Source: Bacteroidetes bacterium UBA5697 (lineage in GTDB: Bacteria > Bacteroidota > Bacteroidia > B-17B0 > Aurantibacillaceae). From it: a stretch of 24,853 nucleotides of DNA. The stretch is from contig DIHL01000053.1 in NCBI GenBank assembly GCA_002420145.1, forward strand, positions 1 to 24,853, in the 5' to 3' direction. The notes below the pieces were generated by a model, which worked only from the letters and a program-made list of their open reading frames with translations, was not told the DNA's origin and ran no database searches. Every line of letters starts with the position of its first letter. Positions within the stretch are counted from its first letter, which is position 1. Below, piece by piece: positions 7,857 to 15,396 of this stretch. The position numbers and the translations under genes were made by a program.

Positions 7857-8026
7857 AATAAAACGGCTTACCCGATTCACTACATCGGTATTATTCTAGC
7901 TAAAACTTACTATTTTAAATTTTATCCGAGTTGCGTCCCAGCATTACTGAAATTTATTTATTAAATATTTAAAAACAAATATGCTTATGCCAATAATTTT
8001 TACGTTAACCCCTAAATCTAATTATT

Positions 8027-8608
8027 ATGAAAAACGTAAATCAATTGTTGGTTATAACAACCATAGTTTGTTTAAACCTAGTTTCTAATCCATTACTTTC
8101 TCAACTAAATAATTACCATAAAAATTATATCGATATCGGTATAGTAGGAGGGTTGCAACACCATAATTCCCCATTAGTTGGGGTTTATGGGAGTATTGGC
8201 ACTTTTTTTAAAGCATTTAATAGGCCAAGTTCAATTGATATTAGGGTAAAGGAATTATATGTTGCTAACCCCGATCAACAAGGCACTTTAATAACGTTTA
8301 CATATAGAGTATCTCTAATAAAGGGCTTGTTTGCTGGTATTGGTGGCGCACACGGACATCAAGTCATAGGGGATGAGTTTATGACTCATCCAACTTCTTC
8401 TATTATGGGAACTAATCCTCATATCATGCATAGTACAGGATTAAATGCCGAAATTGGATATAATTTCAATTCATTTATTAAGGATAAATACCTTGGGATT
8501 TATCCCGTTGTTCATTTAGCCTACACGCATTTGTTTATGTCTGGACATTCTATGCCAAATTTAACATTAAACGCTGGTTTTAGAATTGGCTTAAAAAAAT
8601 GGAACTAA
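8027..8608 (+). CDS. Secreted protein, possible outer-membrane barrel
   Basis: I do not recognise the family. The 193-residue product has a signal peptide of about 26 residues (hydrophobic VITTIVCLNLVS, then NPLLSQ). The mature part is made of alternating polar and hydrophobic strands with glycine turns: YIDIGIVGGL, PLVGVYGSIGTFF, LITFTYRVSL, LFAGIGGAHG, LNAEIGYNF, YLGIYPVVHLAY and LTLNAGFRIGLK. This fits a small eight-strand barrel. It is unusually rich in His (HH, AHGH, PHIMH, SGH). It does not end in the usual terminal Phe/Tyr of outer-membrane barrels. It stands between a terminator and the promoter of a response-regulator gene, so it is probably monocistronic. Confidence 0.65.
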   Translation: MKNVNQLLVITTIVCLNLVSNPLLSQLNNYHKNYIDIGIVGGLQHHNSPLVGVYGSIGTFFKAFNRPSSIDIRVKELYVANPDQQGTLITFTYRVSLIKGLFAGIGGAHGHQVIGDEFMTHPTSSIMGTNPHIMHSTGLNAEIGYNFNSFIKDKYLGIYPVVHLAYTHLFMSGHSMPNLTLNAGFRIGLKKWN

Positions 8609-8643
8609 CGATGGGCTATGAATTATTTTTTGAAAGATAAATT

Positions 8644-8672
8644 TTGTAATTCCGATATGAAACGTATCTTTG
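8644..8672 (+). promoter_or_regulatory. Promoter of response-regulator gene
   Basis: TTG at 8644-8646, an 18-base spacer and TATCTTTG at 8665-8672 match the Bacteroidota -33/-7 consensus exactly. The leader to the ATG at 8705 would be about 30 bases. Confidence 0.75.
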
Positions 8673-8704
8673 TTTAAAATTAATCTAAATAAGAATTTTT
8701 AATA

Positions 8705-9361
8705 ATGATATCAGTACTTATAGCCGATAATAACTACTTAAGCAGACTAGGGCTTTATACATTATTAAGCTCTTCAGCTAATTTTGAAGTAGACTATACA
8801 GAAGACGATAATTTTGAAAATTTAATCGCTTGTATTAAAAAAAATAAGCCGAGAATTTTAGTTTTAGATTTTCAATCCTTAAACATAAATTCAAAGCAAA
8901 TTTCTATAATTACCAAAACGTTCAAACGCCTTCAAGTACTAGCTATTACAGATTATATGAGCAGAGTAGAAATGCAAGCTGCTTTAGATTCTGGTGTAAG
9001 AAGCTATTTATTAAAAGAGTGCGATAAGGATGAAATTATAGAAGCTTTACATGCAACTCATAACGGAGAGCGTTTTTTATGTGGTAAAGTAGCTTATTTC
9101 TTAGCAAATACTCAAGAATTAGAGATTATACGTCCTGAATTAGATAAGGTTTCTTGCCAAGGTTTAGGTATTACGGATAGAGAATTAGATATTATTCGTT
9201 TAATTTCTGAAGGTTTATCTAATAAATTAATTGCTGATAAATTAGAACTAAGTACGCATACTGTCAATACACATCGTAAAAATATTATGGGCAAGTTAGG
9301 TATTCCTAATACTGCTGGAATAGTTATGTTTGCTGTTAAAAACAAATTATTAGCCGCTTAA
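8705..9361 (+). CDS. NarL/FixJ-type response regulator, orphan
   Basis: A 218-residue transcription factor with an N-terminal receiver (residues 1 to about 118) and a C-terminal LuxR-type helix-turn-helix (about 156-212). In the receiver the phospho-acceptor is Asp55 in LVLDFQS, with Thr82 and Lys104 at the switch positions. The usual acidic pair is Asp8-Asn9, so one of the two acidic metal ligands is replaced by Asn, which occurs in some active receivers. The HTH shows LTDRELDIIRLISEGLSNK-like features: ITDRE, EGLSNKLIADKL, STHTVNTHRKNIMGKL. No histidine kinase is encoded nearby. A 35-residue membrane ORF follows after 6 bases. The targets are unknown. Confidence 0.92.
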   Translation: MISVLIADNNYLSRLGLYTLLSSSANFEVDYTEDDNFENLIACIKKNKPRILVLDFQSLNINSKQISIITKTFKRLQVLAITDYMSRVEMQAALDSGVRSYLLKECDKDEIIEALHATHNGERFLCGKVAYFLANTQELEIIRPELDKVSCQGLGITDRELDIIRLISEGLSNKLIADKLELSTHTVNTHRKNIMGKLGIPNTAGIVMFAVKNKLLAA

Positions 9362-9367
9362 TCAATC

Positions 9368-9475
9368 ATGCAATCATCTCTAGAATTAAGTGATTTTTTT
9401 ATTATTTTCTTTGTGGCGGCCATTTTTAGTTTAGGTGTTTATACTATCGTGAAATTCATGAGAAGTAAAGATTAA
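9368..9475 (+). CDS. Small single-pass membrane peptide (35 aa)
   Basis: An ATG-initiated ORF 6 bases after the response-regulator stop, ending TAA at 9475. The peptide begins MQSSLELSD, has one hydrophobic segment of about 20 residues (FFIIFFVAAIFSLGVYTIV) and ends KFMRSKD, a positive tail that predicts an N-out, C-in orientation. Its tight spacing suggests co-translation with the regulator. I recognise no family. Short length means it could be chance, but the composition is that of a genuine membrane miniprotein. Confidence 0.5.
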   Translation: MQSSLELSDFFIIFFVAAIFSLGVYTIVKFMRSKD

Positions 9476-9535
9476 TTTTTCAATTTATTTCACACTTTTT
9501 TTCTTTCGTAATCCCTCTAGAACAAAAGATTTAGC

Positions 9536-9543
9536 TATCTTTG
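9536..9543 (+). promoter_or_regulatory. -7 box of guaA promoter
   Basis: TATCTTTG fits TAnnTTTG perfectly. No TTG is found 18 bases upstream. The G of the box is only 9 bases before the ATG at 9553, so the message would be almost leaderless. Confidence 0.5.
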
Positions 9544-9552
9544 TTAGCTATT

Positions 9553-11082
9553 ATGCAAGAACAAATTTTAATCCTCGATTTTGGTTCCCAATTCACACAA
9601 TTAATTGCTCGTCGTTTACGAGAAATGAACGTGTATTGCGAAATCCACCCTTTTAATAAAATCCCAACCCTAACTCCTGATATTAAAGGTGTTATTTTAT
9701 CTGGTAGTCCTCACAGTGTTCGACAAGACAATCCTTTAAATCCGGATTTGTCTAACATCAAAGGAAAATTACCATTATTAGGTATTTGCTATGGCGCACA
9801 ATTATTAGCGCACTTTTATGGTGGCGAAGTTGGTAAATCAAATTCTCGTGAATACGGAAGAGCTCATTTAGATTTTGTGGATGATACTAATCCTTTATTT
9901 AAAGGTATTACAAATCATTCTCAAGTATGGATGAGTCACGGAGATACAATTATTAAAGTTCCTGAAAATTATAAAATAGTTGCTAGTACACACGATGTAA
10001 AAGTGGCTGGTTATGCTATTGAAGGTGAACAATCTTGGGGTATTCAATTTCATCCCGAAGTATTTCACTCAACAGAAGGTGCTCATTTGTTAAGCAATTT
10101 CGTGAAAGGAGTTTGTGGATGCCAAGGAAGCTGGACTTCTGATTCATTTATAGAAACTACTGTTGCTGAGTTAAAGCAAAAATTAGGAAACGATAAGGTT
10201 GTTTTAGGTTTATCTGGTGGCGTTGATAGTAGTGTAGCTGCTGTATTATTACATAAAGCAGTTGGAGCAAACTTACATTGTATTTTTGTTGATAATGGCT
10301 TGTTACGTAAAAATGAATTTGAAAATGTATTGGATTCATATAAACATATGGGCTTAAACGTAAAAGGTGTAAATGCTAAACAACGTTTTTATGATGCCTT
10401 AAAAGATATATCTGATCCTGAAGCAAAACGTAAAGCAATTGGTAAAGCATTTGTTGATGTATTTGATGATGAATCAAAATCAATTACTGATGCAAAGTGG
10501 TTGGGTCAAGGAACAATTTATCCTGATGTGATTGAAAGTTTATCTGTGAACGGACCATCAGCAACTATTAAATCTCATCACAATGTTGGTGGATTACCTG
10601 ATTATATGAAATTGTCAGTTGTAGAGCCGTTACGTAGTTTATTTAAAGATGAAGTAAGAAGAGTAGGAAAAGCTTTAGGTATTGATGCTTCTTTAATTGG
10701 ACGTCATCCTTTCCCTGGCCCAGGTTTAGCGATTCGTATTTTAGGAGATATTACAGCAGAGAAAGTACAATTATTACAAGATGTAGATGCAATTTTTATT
10801 GATGGTTTAAAATCTGCTGGATTATACGATACAGTTTGGCAAGCAGGTGCTATCTTATTACCAATACAAAGTGTGGGTGTAATGGGTGATGAACGTACTT
10901 ATGAAAAAGTGGTTGCATTACGTGCAGTTTCTTCTACAGATGGTATGACGGCTGACTGGTGTCATTTACCGTATGAGTTTTTAGCTAAAGTATCAAATGA
11001 TATCATTAATAAAGTAAGAGGCGTTAATAGAGTTGTGTACGATATTAGTTCTAAACCTCCTGCAACTATTGAGTGGGAATAA
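9553..11082 (+). CDS. guaA: GMP synthase (glutamine-hydrolysing)
   Basis: This enzyme aminates XMP to GMP using glutamine and ATP. I start at ATG 9553 (509 residues): the longer frame from TTG 9541 would place its start codon inside the -7 promoter box. The N-terminal class I amidotransferase has Cys79 in GICYGAQ, with His167 and Glu169 in FHPEV. The ATP-pyrophosphatase P-loop SGGVDSS is at 221-227, and the dimerisation domain runs to the usual acidic end TIEWE. GRHPFPGPGLAIRI is the conserved block joining the synthase and C-terminal domains. It is single, with no guaB next to it, and a 25-base repeat lies 29 bases after the stop. Confidence 0.97.
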   Translation: MQEQILILDFGSQFTQLIARRLREMNVYCEIHPFNKIPTLTPDIKGVILSGSPHSVRQDNPLNPDLSNIKGKLPLLGICYGAQLLAHFYGGEVGKSNSREYGRAHLDFVDDTNPLFKGITNHSQVWMSHGDTIIKVPENYKIVASTHDVKVAGYAIEGEQSWGIQFHPEVFHSTEGAHLLSNFVKGVCGCQGSWTSDSFIETTVAELKQKLGNDKVVLGLSGGVDSSVAAVLLHKAVGANLHCIFVDNGLLRKNEFENVLDSYKHMGLNVKGVNAKQRFYDALKDISDPEAKRKAIGKAFVDVFDDESKSITDAKWLGQGTIYPDVIESLSVNGPSATIKSHHNVGGLPDYMKLSVVEPLRSLFKDEVRRVGKALGIDASLIGRHPFPGPGLAIRILGDITAEKVQLLQDVDAIFIDGLKSAGLYDTVWQAGAILLPIQSVGVMGDERTYEKVVALRAVSSTDGMTADWCHLPYEFLAKVSNDIINKVRGVNRVVYDISSKPPATIEWE

Positions 11083-11111
11083 AGTTTTTTATATAATTTA
11101 TAATAAGCGAT

Positions 11112-11136
11112 TGTCAGTTCGAGCGGAGTCGAGAAC
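11112..11136. repeat. 25-base intergenic repeat, copy 1
   Basis: Identical to 18713-18737 over all 25 bases (begins TGTCAGTTCGAGCGG). The ends GTTCGA and TCGA-GA-AC can form an imperfect hairpin. It ends 8 bases before the ATG of the LysM gene, inside that gene's translation-initiation region. Confidence 0.8.
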
Positions 11137-11144
11137 TATTTAAT

Positions 11145-12995
11145 ATGAATAAAATTAAAAACATATCTTTTAAATTCACACTTTTTTGCATTCTGTGTCT
11201 GTTGTCTTTTATCTCTCATGGACAAACAAAATCAACAGATATTAAAACTATTAATGGGAAGAAATATTATATCCATAAAGTAGAAAAAGGGCAAAGCTTA
11301 TATGCTATTGCTAAAACCTACGGCATGGATGTTAATTCTATTTTAGCAGAAAATGATGATGCCATTGATGGTATAAAGAATGGACAAGAATTAAAAATTC
11401 CTTTCGAAAGTTTATTACCAAAGCAAACTGTAGCTATTGATACAAATAAATACGTATATCATAAAATTGCTAAAGGAGAAACGGTTTATGGTATCACTAA
11501 AAAATATGGTATTGATGAGAAAAAATTAAACTCATTAAATCCTAATTTAATTAATGGTTTAAAAGAAGGAGAGTATGTTATTGTGGGTGAAAAGAAAAAA
11601 AACAATACAACTTCATCGATAGCTACATCAACTGTTATTACTAATGATACTTATACTGTATTGCAAGGAGAAACCCTTTATGGTATTTCAAAAAAGTTAA
11701 ATTCATCTCAAGATGATTTACTTAAATGGAATCCAGAATTAAAGGAGGGTGTAAAGCAAGGGCAAGTTTTAAAAATAGTATCTTCTAAAAAAAATATTAA
11801 TTCTGTTGTTACTCAAAGCGCAGCAGTTACTGTTCCATCGCTATCTATTGATGTTATTCAGGCTGCTGTTTATACAGTAGATAAGCAAAAGAAAGGAACC
11901 TATAATTTAGGATTGTTTTTGCCATTTAAATTAATGGAAAGCGAAGGTATTGTTATTGAAGATTTAATGAAGTCAAAATCTCCTTTTCCTCAAACCCAAT
12001 CCCTTGCGCTTGATTTTTATTATGGGTTTAAAAAGGCTGTAGATTCATTAATTTCTAAAGATTTTGAAGTTAATATTCATTTGTTTGATGTTGACGAAAA
12101 AGATTCTGCTAAAGTGGAGACTATTTGCAAATCATCCGAATTTAAAACCTTAGATGTTGTTTTTGGACCATTATATGTAGGTGTTTTTAAACAAGTTGCC
12201 AATAAAGCAAAACCACTTAATATACCTATGGTGTCGCCATTAACACAACAAAATAAAATTTTATACAATAATGCATTAACCAGCAAAGTTAATACCTCAC
12301 AGTTTACTTTAATTGAAGGTTTATCTGATTATTGTACAGATTCTCTTTTATCAACATCTAATATTATTTTAGTTAATACAACTGCCAAAGACCAGCAATA
12401 CATCAAAGCATTTAAGGCAAGATATAATAGCAGTTTATCAAAACATAATAAAGGATTAAAAGATAGTATTGTTGTTGTAAAAGGAATGGCGGGTGTTAAA
12501 ACTGCATTTGTTCCAAATAAAAAAAACGTGATTGTTTTATTAACGAATAATCAGGTTTACTTACAAGATTTTATAACTCAATTATATATGTTTTCTGACA
12601 AGAAAGATATTGTATTGATGGGCTTTAGTAATGTTGCAAATATTGAAAATTTAGATCAAGGATATTTAAACGCTCTGCAATTTCATTTTGCTTCTTCAAA
12701 TCATATCAATTACAAGGATTCTACGATTCGTTTTTTAGCCAAACAATATCAAGAAGTATATACGACTGATCCATCAGAATATTATTTCCAAGGCTTTGAT
12801 ATTGGTATTTATTATTTATCAAAATTAAAAACAATTGGTCCTGATGTGTTTTTAAACCTAGATAAATATTCTTCAGAAGGCGTATCAACAGGATTTAAAT
12901 TTTATAGACCTGATAATGAAACTGGATTTGAAAACAGAGCTGTTTATATTTATAAATACTCTAATTATCAGTTACAACAATTAGGATGGAAATAA
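11145..12995 (+). CDS. LysM and periplasmic-binding-fold cell-wall protein
   Basis: A 616-residue exported protein. A signal peptide covers about residues 1-26 (FTLFCILCLLSFISHG). Three LysM modules follow at about 41-86, 103-148 and 169-212, each with the (K)G(E/Q)(S/T)(L/V)Y(A/G)I core and bound for peptidoglycan. From about residue 253 to the end is a type I periplasmic-binding-like fold (YNLGLFLPF, LDFYYGFKKAVDSL, VVFGPLYVGVFKQVANKAK, IPMVSPLTQQ, ending EYYFQGFDIGIYYL), related to branched-chain amino-acid receptor and LpoA-like folds. A role in wall synthesis or sensing is an inference. Its stop overlaps the hemF start by 10 bases, so the genes are coupled. Confidence 0.88.
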   Translation: MNKIKNISFKFTLFCILCLLSFISHGQTKSTDIKTINGKKYYIHKVEKGQSLYAIAKTYGMDVNSILAENDDAIDGIKNGQELKIPFESLLPKQTVAIDTNKYVYHKIAKGETVYGITKKYGIDEKKLNSLNPNLINGLKEGEYVIVGEKKKNNTTSSIATSTVITNDTYTVLQGETLYGISKKLNSSQDDLLKWNPELKEGVKQGQVLKIVSSKKNINSVVTQSAAVTVPSLSIDVIQAAVYTVDKQKKGTYNLGLFLPFKLMESEGIVIEDLMKSKSPFPQTQSLALDFYYGFKKAVDSLISKDFEVNIHLFDVDEKDSAKVETICKSSEFKTLDVVFGPLYVGVFKQVANKAKPLNIPMVSPLTQQNKILYNNALTSKVNTSQFTLIEGLSDYCTDSLLSTSNIILVNTTAKDQQYIKAFKARYNSSLSKHNKGLKDSIVVVKGMAGVKTAFVPNKKNVIVLLTNNQVYLQDFITQLYMFSDKKDIVLMGFSNVANIENLDQGYLNALQFHFASSNHINYKDSTIRFLAKQYQEVYTTDPSEYYFQGFDIGIYYLSKLKTIGPDVFLNLDKYSSEGVSTGFKFYRPDNETGFENRAVYIYKYSNYQLQQLGWK

Positions 12996-13903
12996 ATAAA
13001 GAGAATATTGCTGAGTGGTTAAAATCGCTTCAGGATACTATTTGTAAGGCCCTTGAAACTGAGGACGGATTAGCTAAATTTAAGGAAGAAAACTGGACCC
13101 GCGAAGAGGGTGGAGGTGGTCGTTCACGTGTAATTGAAAATGGAGAAGTGATTGAAAAAGGAGGAGTGATGTTTTCGGCGGTGAGTGGAAAAACTCCTGA
13201 TTTTTTATTTAAAGAAAAAGAACATAGTGCTTCTAATCAGGTTCCACAAGAGTCTACTTTTTTTGCAACAGGAGTATCTATTGTTATTCATCCACAAAGT
13301 CCTTTAGTGCCTATTATACACATGAATATCCGTTATTTTGAAATGAGTAATGGTGTAAAATGGCTTGGAGGAGGAATAGATTTAACGCCACATTATATTA
13401 TAGATGAAGATGCTCAGTTTTTTCATCAGCAATTAAAAACTGTATGCGATAAACATCATGCTTCCTACTATCCTAAATTTAAAACTTGGGCAGATGATTA
13501 TTTCTTTATCAATCATCGTAAGGAAACAAGAGGTGTTGGTGGAATCTTTTTTGACAGATTAAATCAAAATGAAGAAATGAGCTTTGAGAAAAATTTTGCT
13601 TTTTGGCAAGATGTAGGAAAAGCTTTTGCTCCTATTTATGTTTCTTTAATGAATAAAAATAAATCAAAAACATTTTCTCCTGAACAAAAACAATGGCAGT
13701 TATTGCGTCGCGGACGTTATGTTGAATTTAATTTAGTTTATGATAAAGGCACCAAGTTTGGTTTAGAAACAAATGGACGTGTGGAATCTATTTTAATGAG
13801 TTTACCAGCTAATGCAAGTTGGTTATATGATTTTAAAACAAAAGAAGGTTCGGAAGAACAAAACACATTAAATAAATTAAAAAAAGGTATAAACTGGGTA
13901 TAA
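12986..13903 (+). CDS. hemF: Oxygen-dependent coproporphyrinogen III oxidase
   Basis: It decarboxylates coproporphyrinogen III to protoporphyrinogen IX with O2 during haem synthesis. At 305 residues it is of normal length. Family blocks are EEGGGGRSRVI at 41-50, GVMFSAVSG at 60-68, HMNIRYFEM at 112-120, WLGGGIDLTPHY at 126-137, INHRKETRGVGGIFFD at 175-190 and RRGRYVEFNLVYDKGTKFGL at 241-260. The start overlaps the end of the LysM gene by 10 bases and its TAA shares one base with the ATG of the DUF502 gene, so the three form one operon. No other haem gene is in the window. It marks the organism as able to use oxygen. Confidence 0.96.
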   Translation: MEINKENIAEWLKSLQDTICKALETEDGLAKFKEENWTREEGGGGRSRVIENGEVIEKGGVMFSAVSGKTPDFLFKEKEHSASNQVPQESTFFATGVSIVIHPQSPLVPIIHMNIRYFEMSNGVKWLGGGIDLTPHYIIDEDAQFFHQQLKTVCDKHHASYYPKFKTWADDYFFINHRKETRGVGGIFFDRLNQNEEMSFEKNFAFWQDVGKAFAPIYVSLMNKNKSKTFSPEQKQWQLLRRGRYVEFNLVYDKGTKFGLETNGRVESILMSLPANASWLYDFKTKEGSEEQNTLNKLKKGINWV

Positions 13904-14472
13904 TGAATAAAATACTAAAATATTTTTTACAAGGATTGATATTATTTATTCCATTAGGAATAACAGTTATTGTATTTTTAAAATTATTCCAATTTTTTGA
14001 AGGCGTTTTTTCATTTGTGGGATTAACAGGTATTCCCTTTTTAGATACTATTATTTCCTTTATTGCCTTATTGGTATTTATTACCATTGTTGGCTTACTT
14101 GCATCTTCTTTTATATTTAAACGCTTATTTGCTTTTTTTGAAGAAAAATTAGAACATGCTCCAATTATTCGTCATATTTATTCACCGATAAAAGATTTCA
14201 TGAATGCTTTTATGGGTAATAAGAAGCGTTTTACTAAACCTGTTTTAGTTTTAACAAATCCTCAAGCAAATATTCAAGAATTAGGATTTATTACACAAGA
14301 TGATTTAAGCGAATGGGGGATTAAAGAAAAATATGCCGTATATTTACCTTACTCCTATTCATTTTCGGGTAGGTTAGTCATCGTTCCAAAAGAGCAAATA
14401 ACAACTTTAAAAACAGATGGTGCAGATGCCATGAAATTTATTATTTCGGGTGGTGTAACAGATGTAGATTAA
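13903..14472 (+). CDS. DUF502 inner-membrane protein
   Basis: A 189-residue protein with two membrane segments (about residues 9-32 and 46-71) followed by a soluble domain. The features GLILFIPLGITVIV, the second helix ending ASSFIFKRLFAFFEEKLEHAP, then PIIRHIYSPIKDFMNAF and the late strand YSFSGRLVIVP are typical of DUF502. Function is unknown in bacteria; plant relatives (COV1-like) act in membrane trafficking or development, which gives no direct guide here. Its ATG overlaps the hemF stop by one base. Confidence 0.88.
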   Translation: MNKILKYFLQGLILFIPLGITVIVFLKLFQFFEGVFSFVGLTGIPFLDTIISFIALLVFITIVGLLASSFIFKRLFAFFEEKLEHAPIIRHIYSPIKDFMNAFMGNKKRFTKPVLVLTNPQANIQELGFITQDDLSEWGIKEKYAVYLPYSYSFSGRLVIVPKEQITTLKTDGADAMKFIISGGVTDVD

Positions 14473-14583
14473 TTATTTAAAAATTAAACCTATGAAATAG
14501 CCATGTTGCAGCCAGCACAAACGCTAAAGAAGACAACAGGGCTATACCATATTGCAAATAAAAAAACAATAAATATCTATTAT

Positions 14584-15252
14584 ATGAAAAAAATTATTTT
14601 AGCTTGTTCGGCAGTATTAGCATTTTCAGTAGCCAATGCTCAAAAAATTGCAGTAAAAGATGGTTCTGAAAAATTTTCTAACGGTAGTCATAATGCATAT
14701 ACTGCAACAATTTATGAAACTACTAAGGACGAAGCAATGAGCAAATTTAAAAGCCTTTTAAAGGATTTTAAAAATGAAAAGGTTAAAACAGATAACGGTG
14801 AAGTGTTTGGAGACAACATTGTTATTAAAGATTGGGGAAATAACCCTGTAGATATTTATGCATCTTTTGAAGAAGATAAGGCAACTAAAACAGTTATTAT
14901 ACATGTTGCTTTTGATTTAGGAGGCGCATATTTAACGGGTTCAGATGGTGACAAGCATAGTTATGCAAAAAAAATGGTAAAAGATTTTGCAGTTAAAACA
15001 ACTAAAGAATCAATGGGTGATAAAGTAAAAGATTTGGAGAAAGTTCTTGGTAAATTAGAGGATAATCAAAAAGATTTAGAGAAGGATAATAAAAACTATA
15101 AATCTGACATCGAAGATTATAAAGCGAAAATCAAAAAAGCAGAAGAAAATATTTCTAAAAATGAAGCAGATCAAGTAAAGAAAAAATCTGAGATTGAAGC
15201 TCAAAAGAAAGTTGTAGAGGAAGCTAAAAAAGTAATGGACAAAGTAGATTAA
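14584..15252 (+). CDS. Secreted protein with C-terminal coiled coil, unknown
   Basis: I place the start at ATG 14584 (222 residues), because it begins a perfect signal peptide, MKKIILACSAVLAFSVANA before Gln. An earlier in-frame ATG at 14503 would bury this peptide behind 27 non-conserved residues. After a globular part of about 120 residues with several beta-like strands (NIVIKDWGNNPVDIYASF, TKTVIIHVAFDLGGAYL), the last 75 residues are a highly charged, Lys/Glu-rich coiled coil (DKVKDLEKVLGKLEDNQKDL and on). I recognise no named family. It is probably periplasmic. A strong terminator follows, so it is likely a single-gene unit. Confidence 0.78.
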   Translation: MKKIILACSAVLAFSVANAQKIAVKDGSEKFSNGSHNAYTATIYETTKDEAMSKFKSLLKDFKNEKVKTDNGEVFGDNIVIKDWGNNPVDIYASFEEDKATKTVIIHVAFDLGGAYLTGSDGDKHSYAKKMVKDFAVKTTKESMGDKVKDLEKVLGKLEDNQKDLEKDNKNYKSDIEDYKAKIKKAEENISKNEADQVKKKSEIEAQKKVVEEAKKVMDKVD

Positions 15253-15274
15253 GATTTATTTACTATATCTCATT

Positions 15275-15307
15275 AAGCCTGATAATATTATTATCAGGCT
15301 TTTTTTA
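15275..15307 (+). terminator. Intrinsic terminator
   Basis: An 11-base-pair stem, AAGCCTGATAA (15275-15285) with TTATCAGGCTT (15291-15301), 5-base loop, then T residues to 15306. It ends the coiled-coil protein gene. Confidence 0.88.
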
Positions 15308-15381
15308 TTTTATATTGATGATATATGCTAAGCTTTTTTCTTGTTCATTCTAAATCATGCTTATTACAGATTAATTGTTTT

Positions 15382-15389
15382 TATATTTG
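15382..15389 (+). promoter_or_regulatory. -7 box before acyltransferase gene
   Basis: TATATTTG fits TAnnTTTG. No TTG is found at the expected distance upstream. The box ends 7 bases before the ATG at 15397 and contains an in-frame TGA (15388-15390), so translation cannot start earlier and the mRNA leader would be only a few bases. Confidence 0.5.
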
Positions 15390-15396
15390 AAACCTC

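Noticed and set aside
9541..9552. TTG start for guaA, four codons upstream
   Set aside because: It overlaps a perfect -7 promoter box and adds residues not seen in the family.
14503..14583. Upstream in-frame ATG extending the coiled-coil protein by 27 residues
   Set aside because: The ATG at 14584 starts a perfect signal peptide; the extension would hide it.
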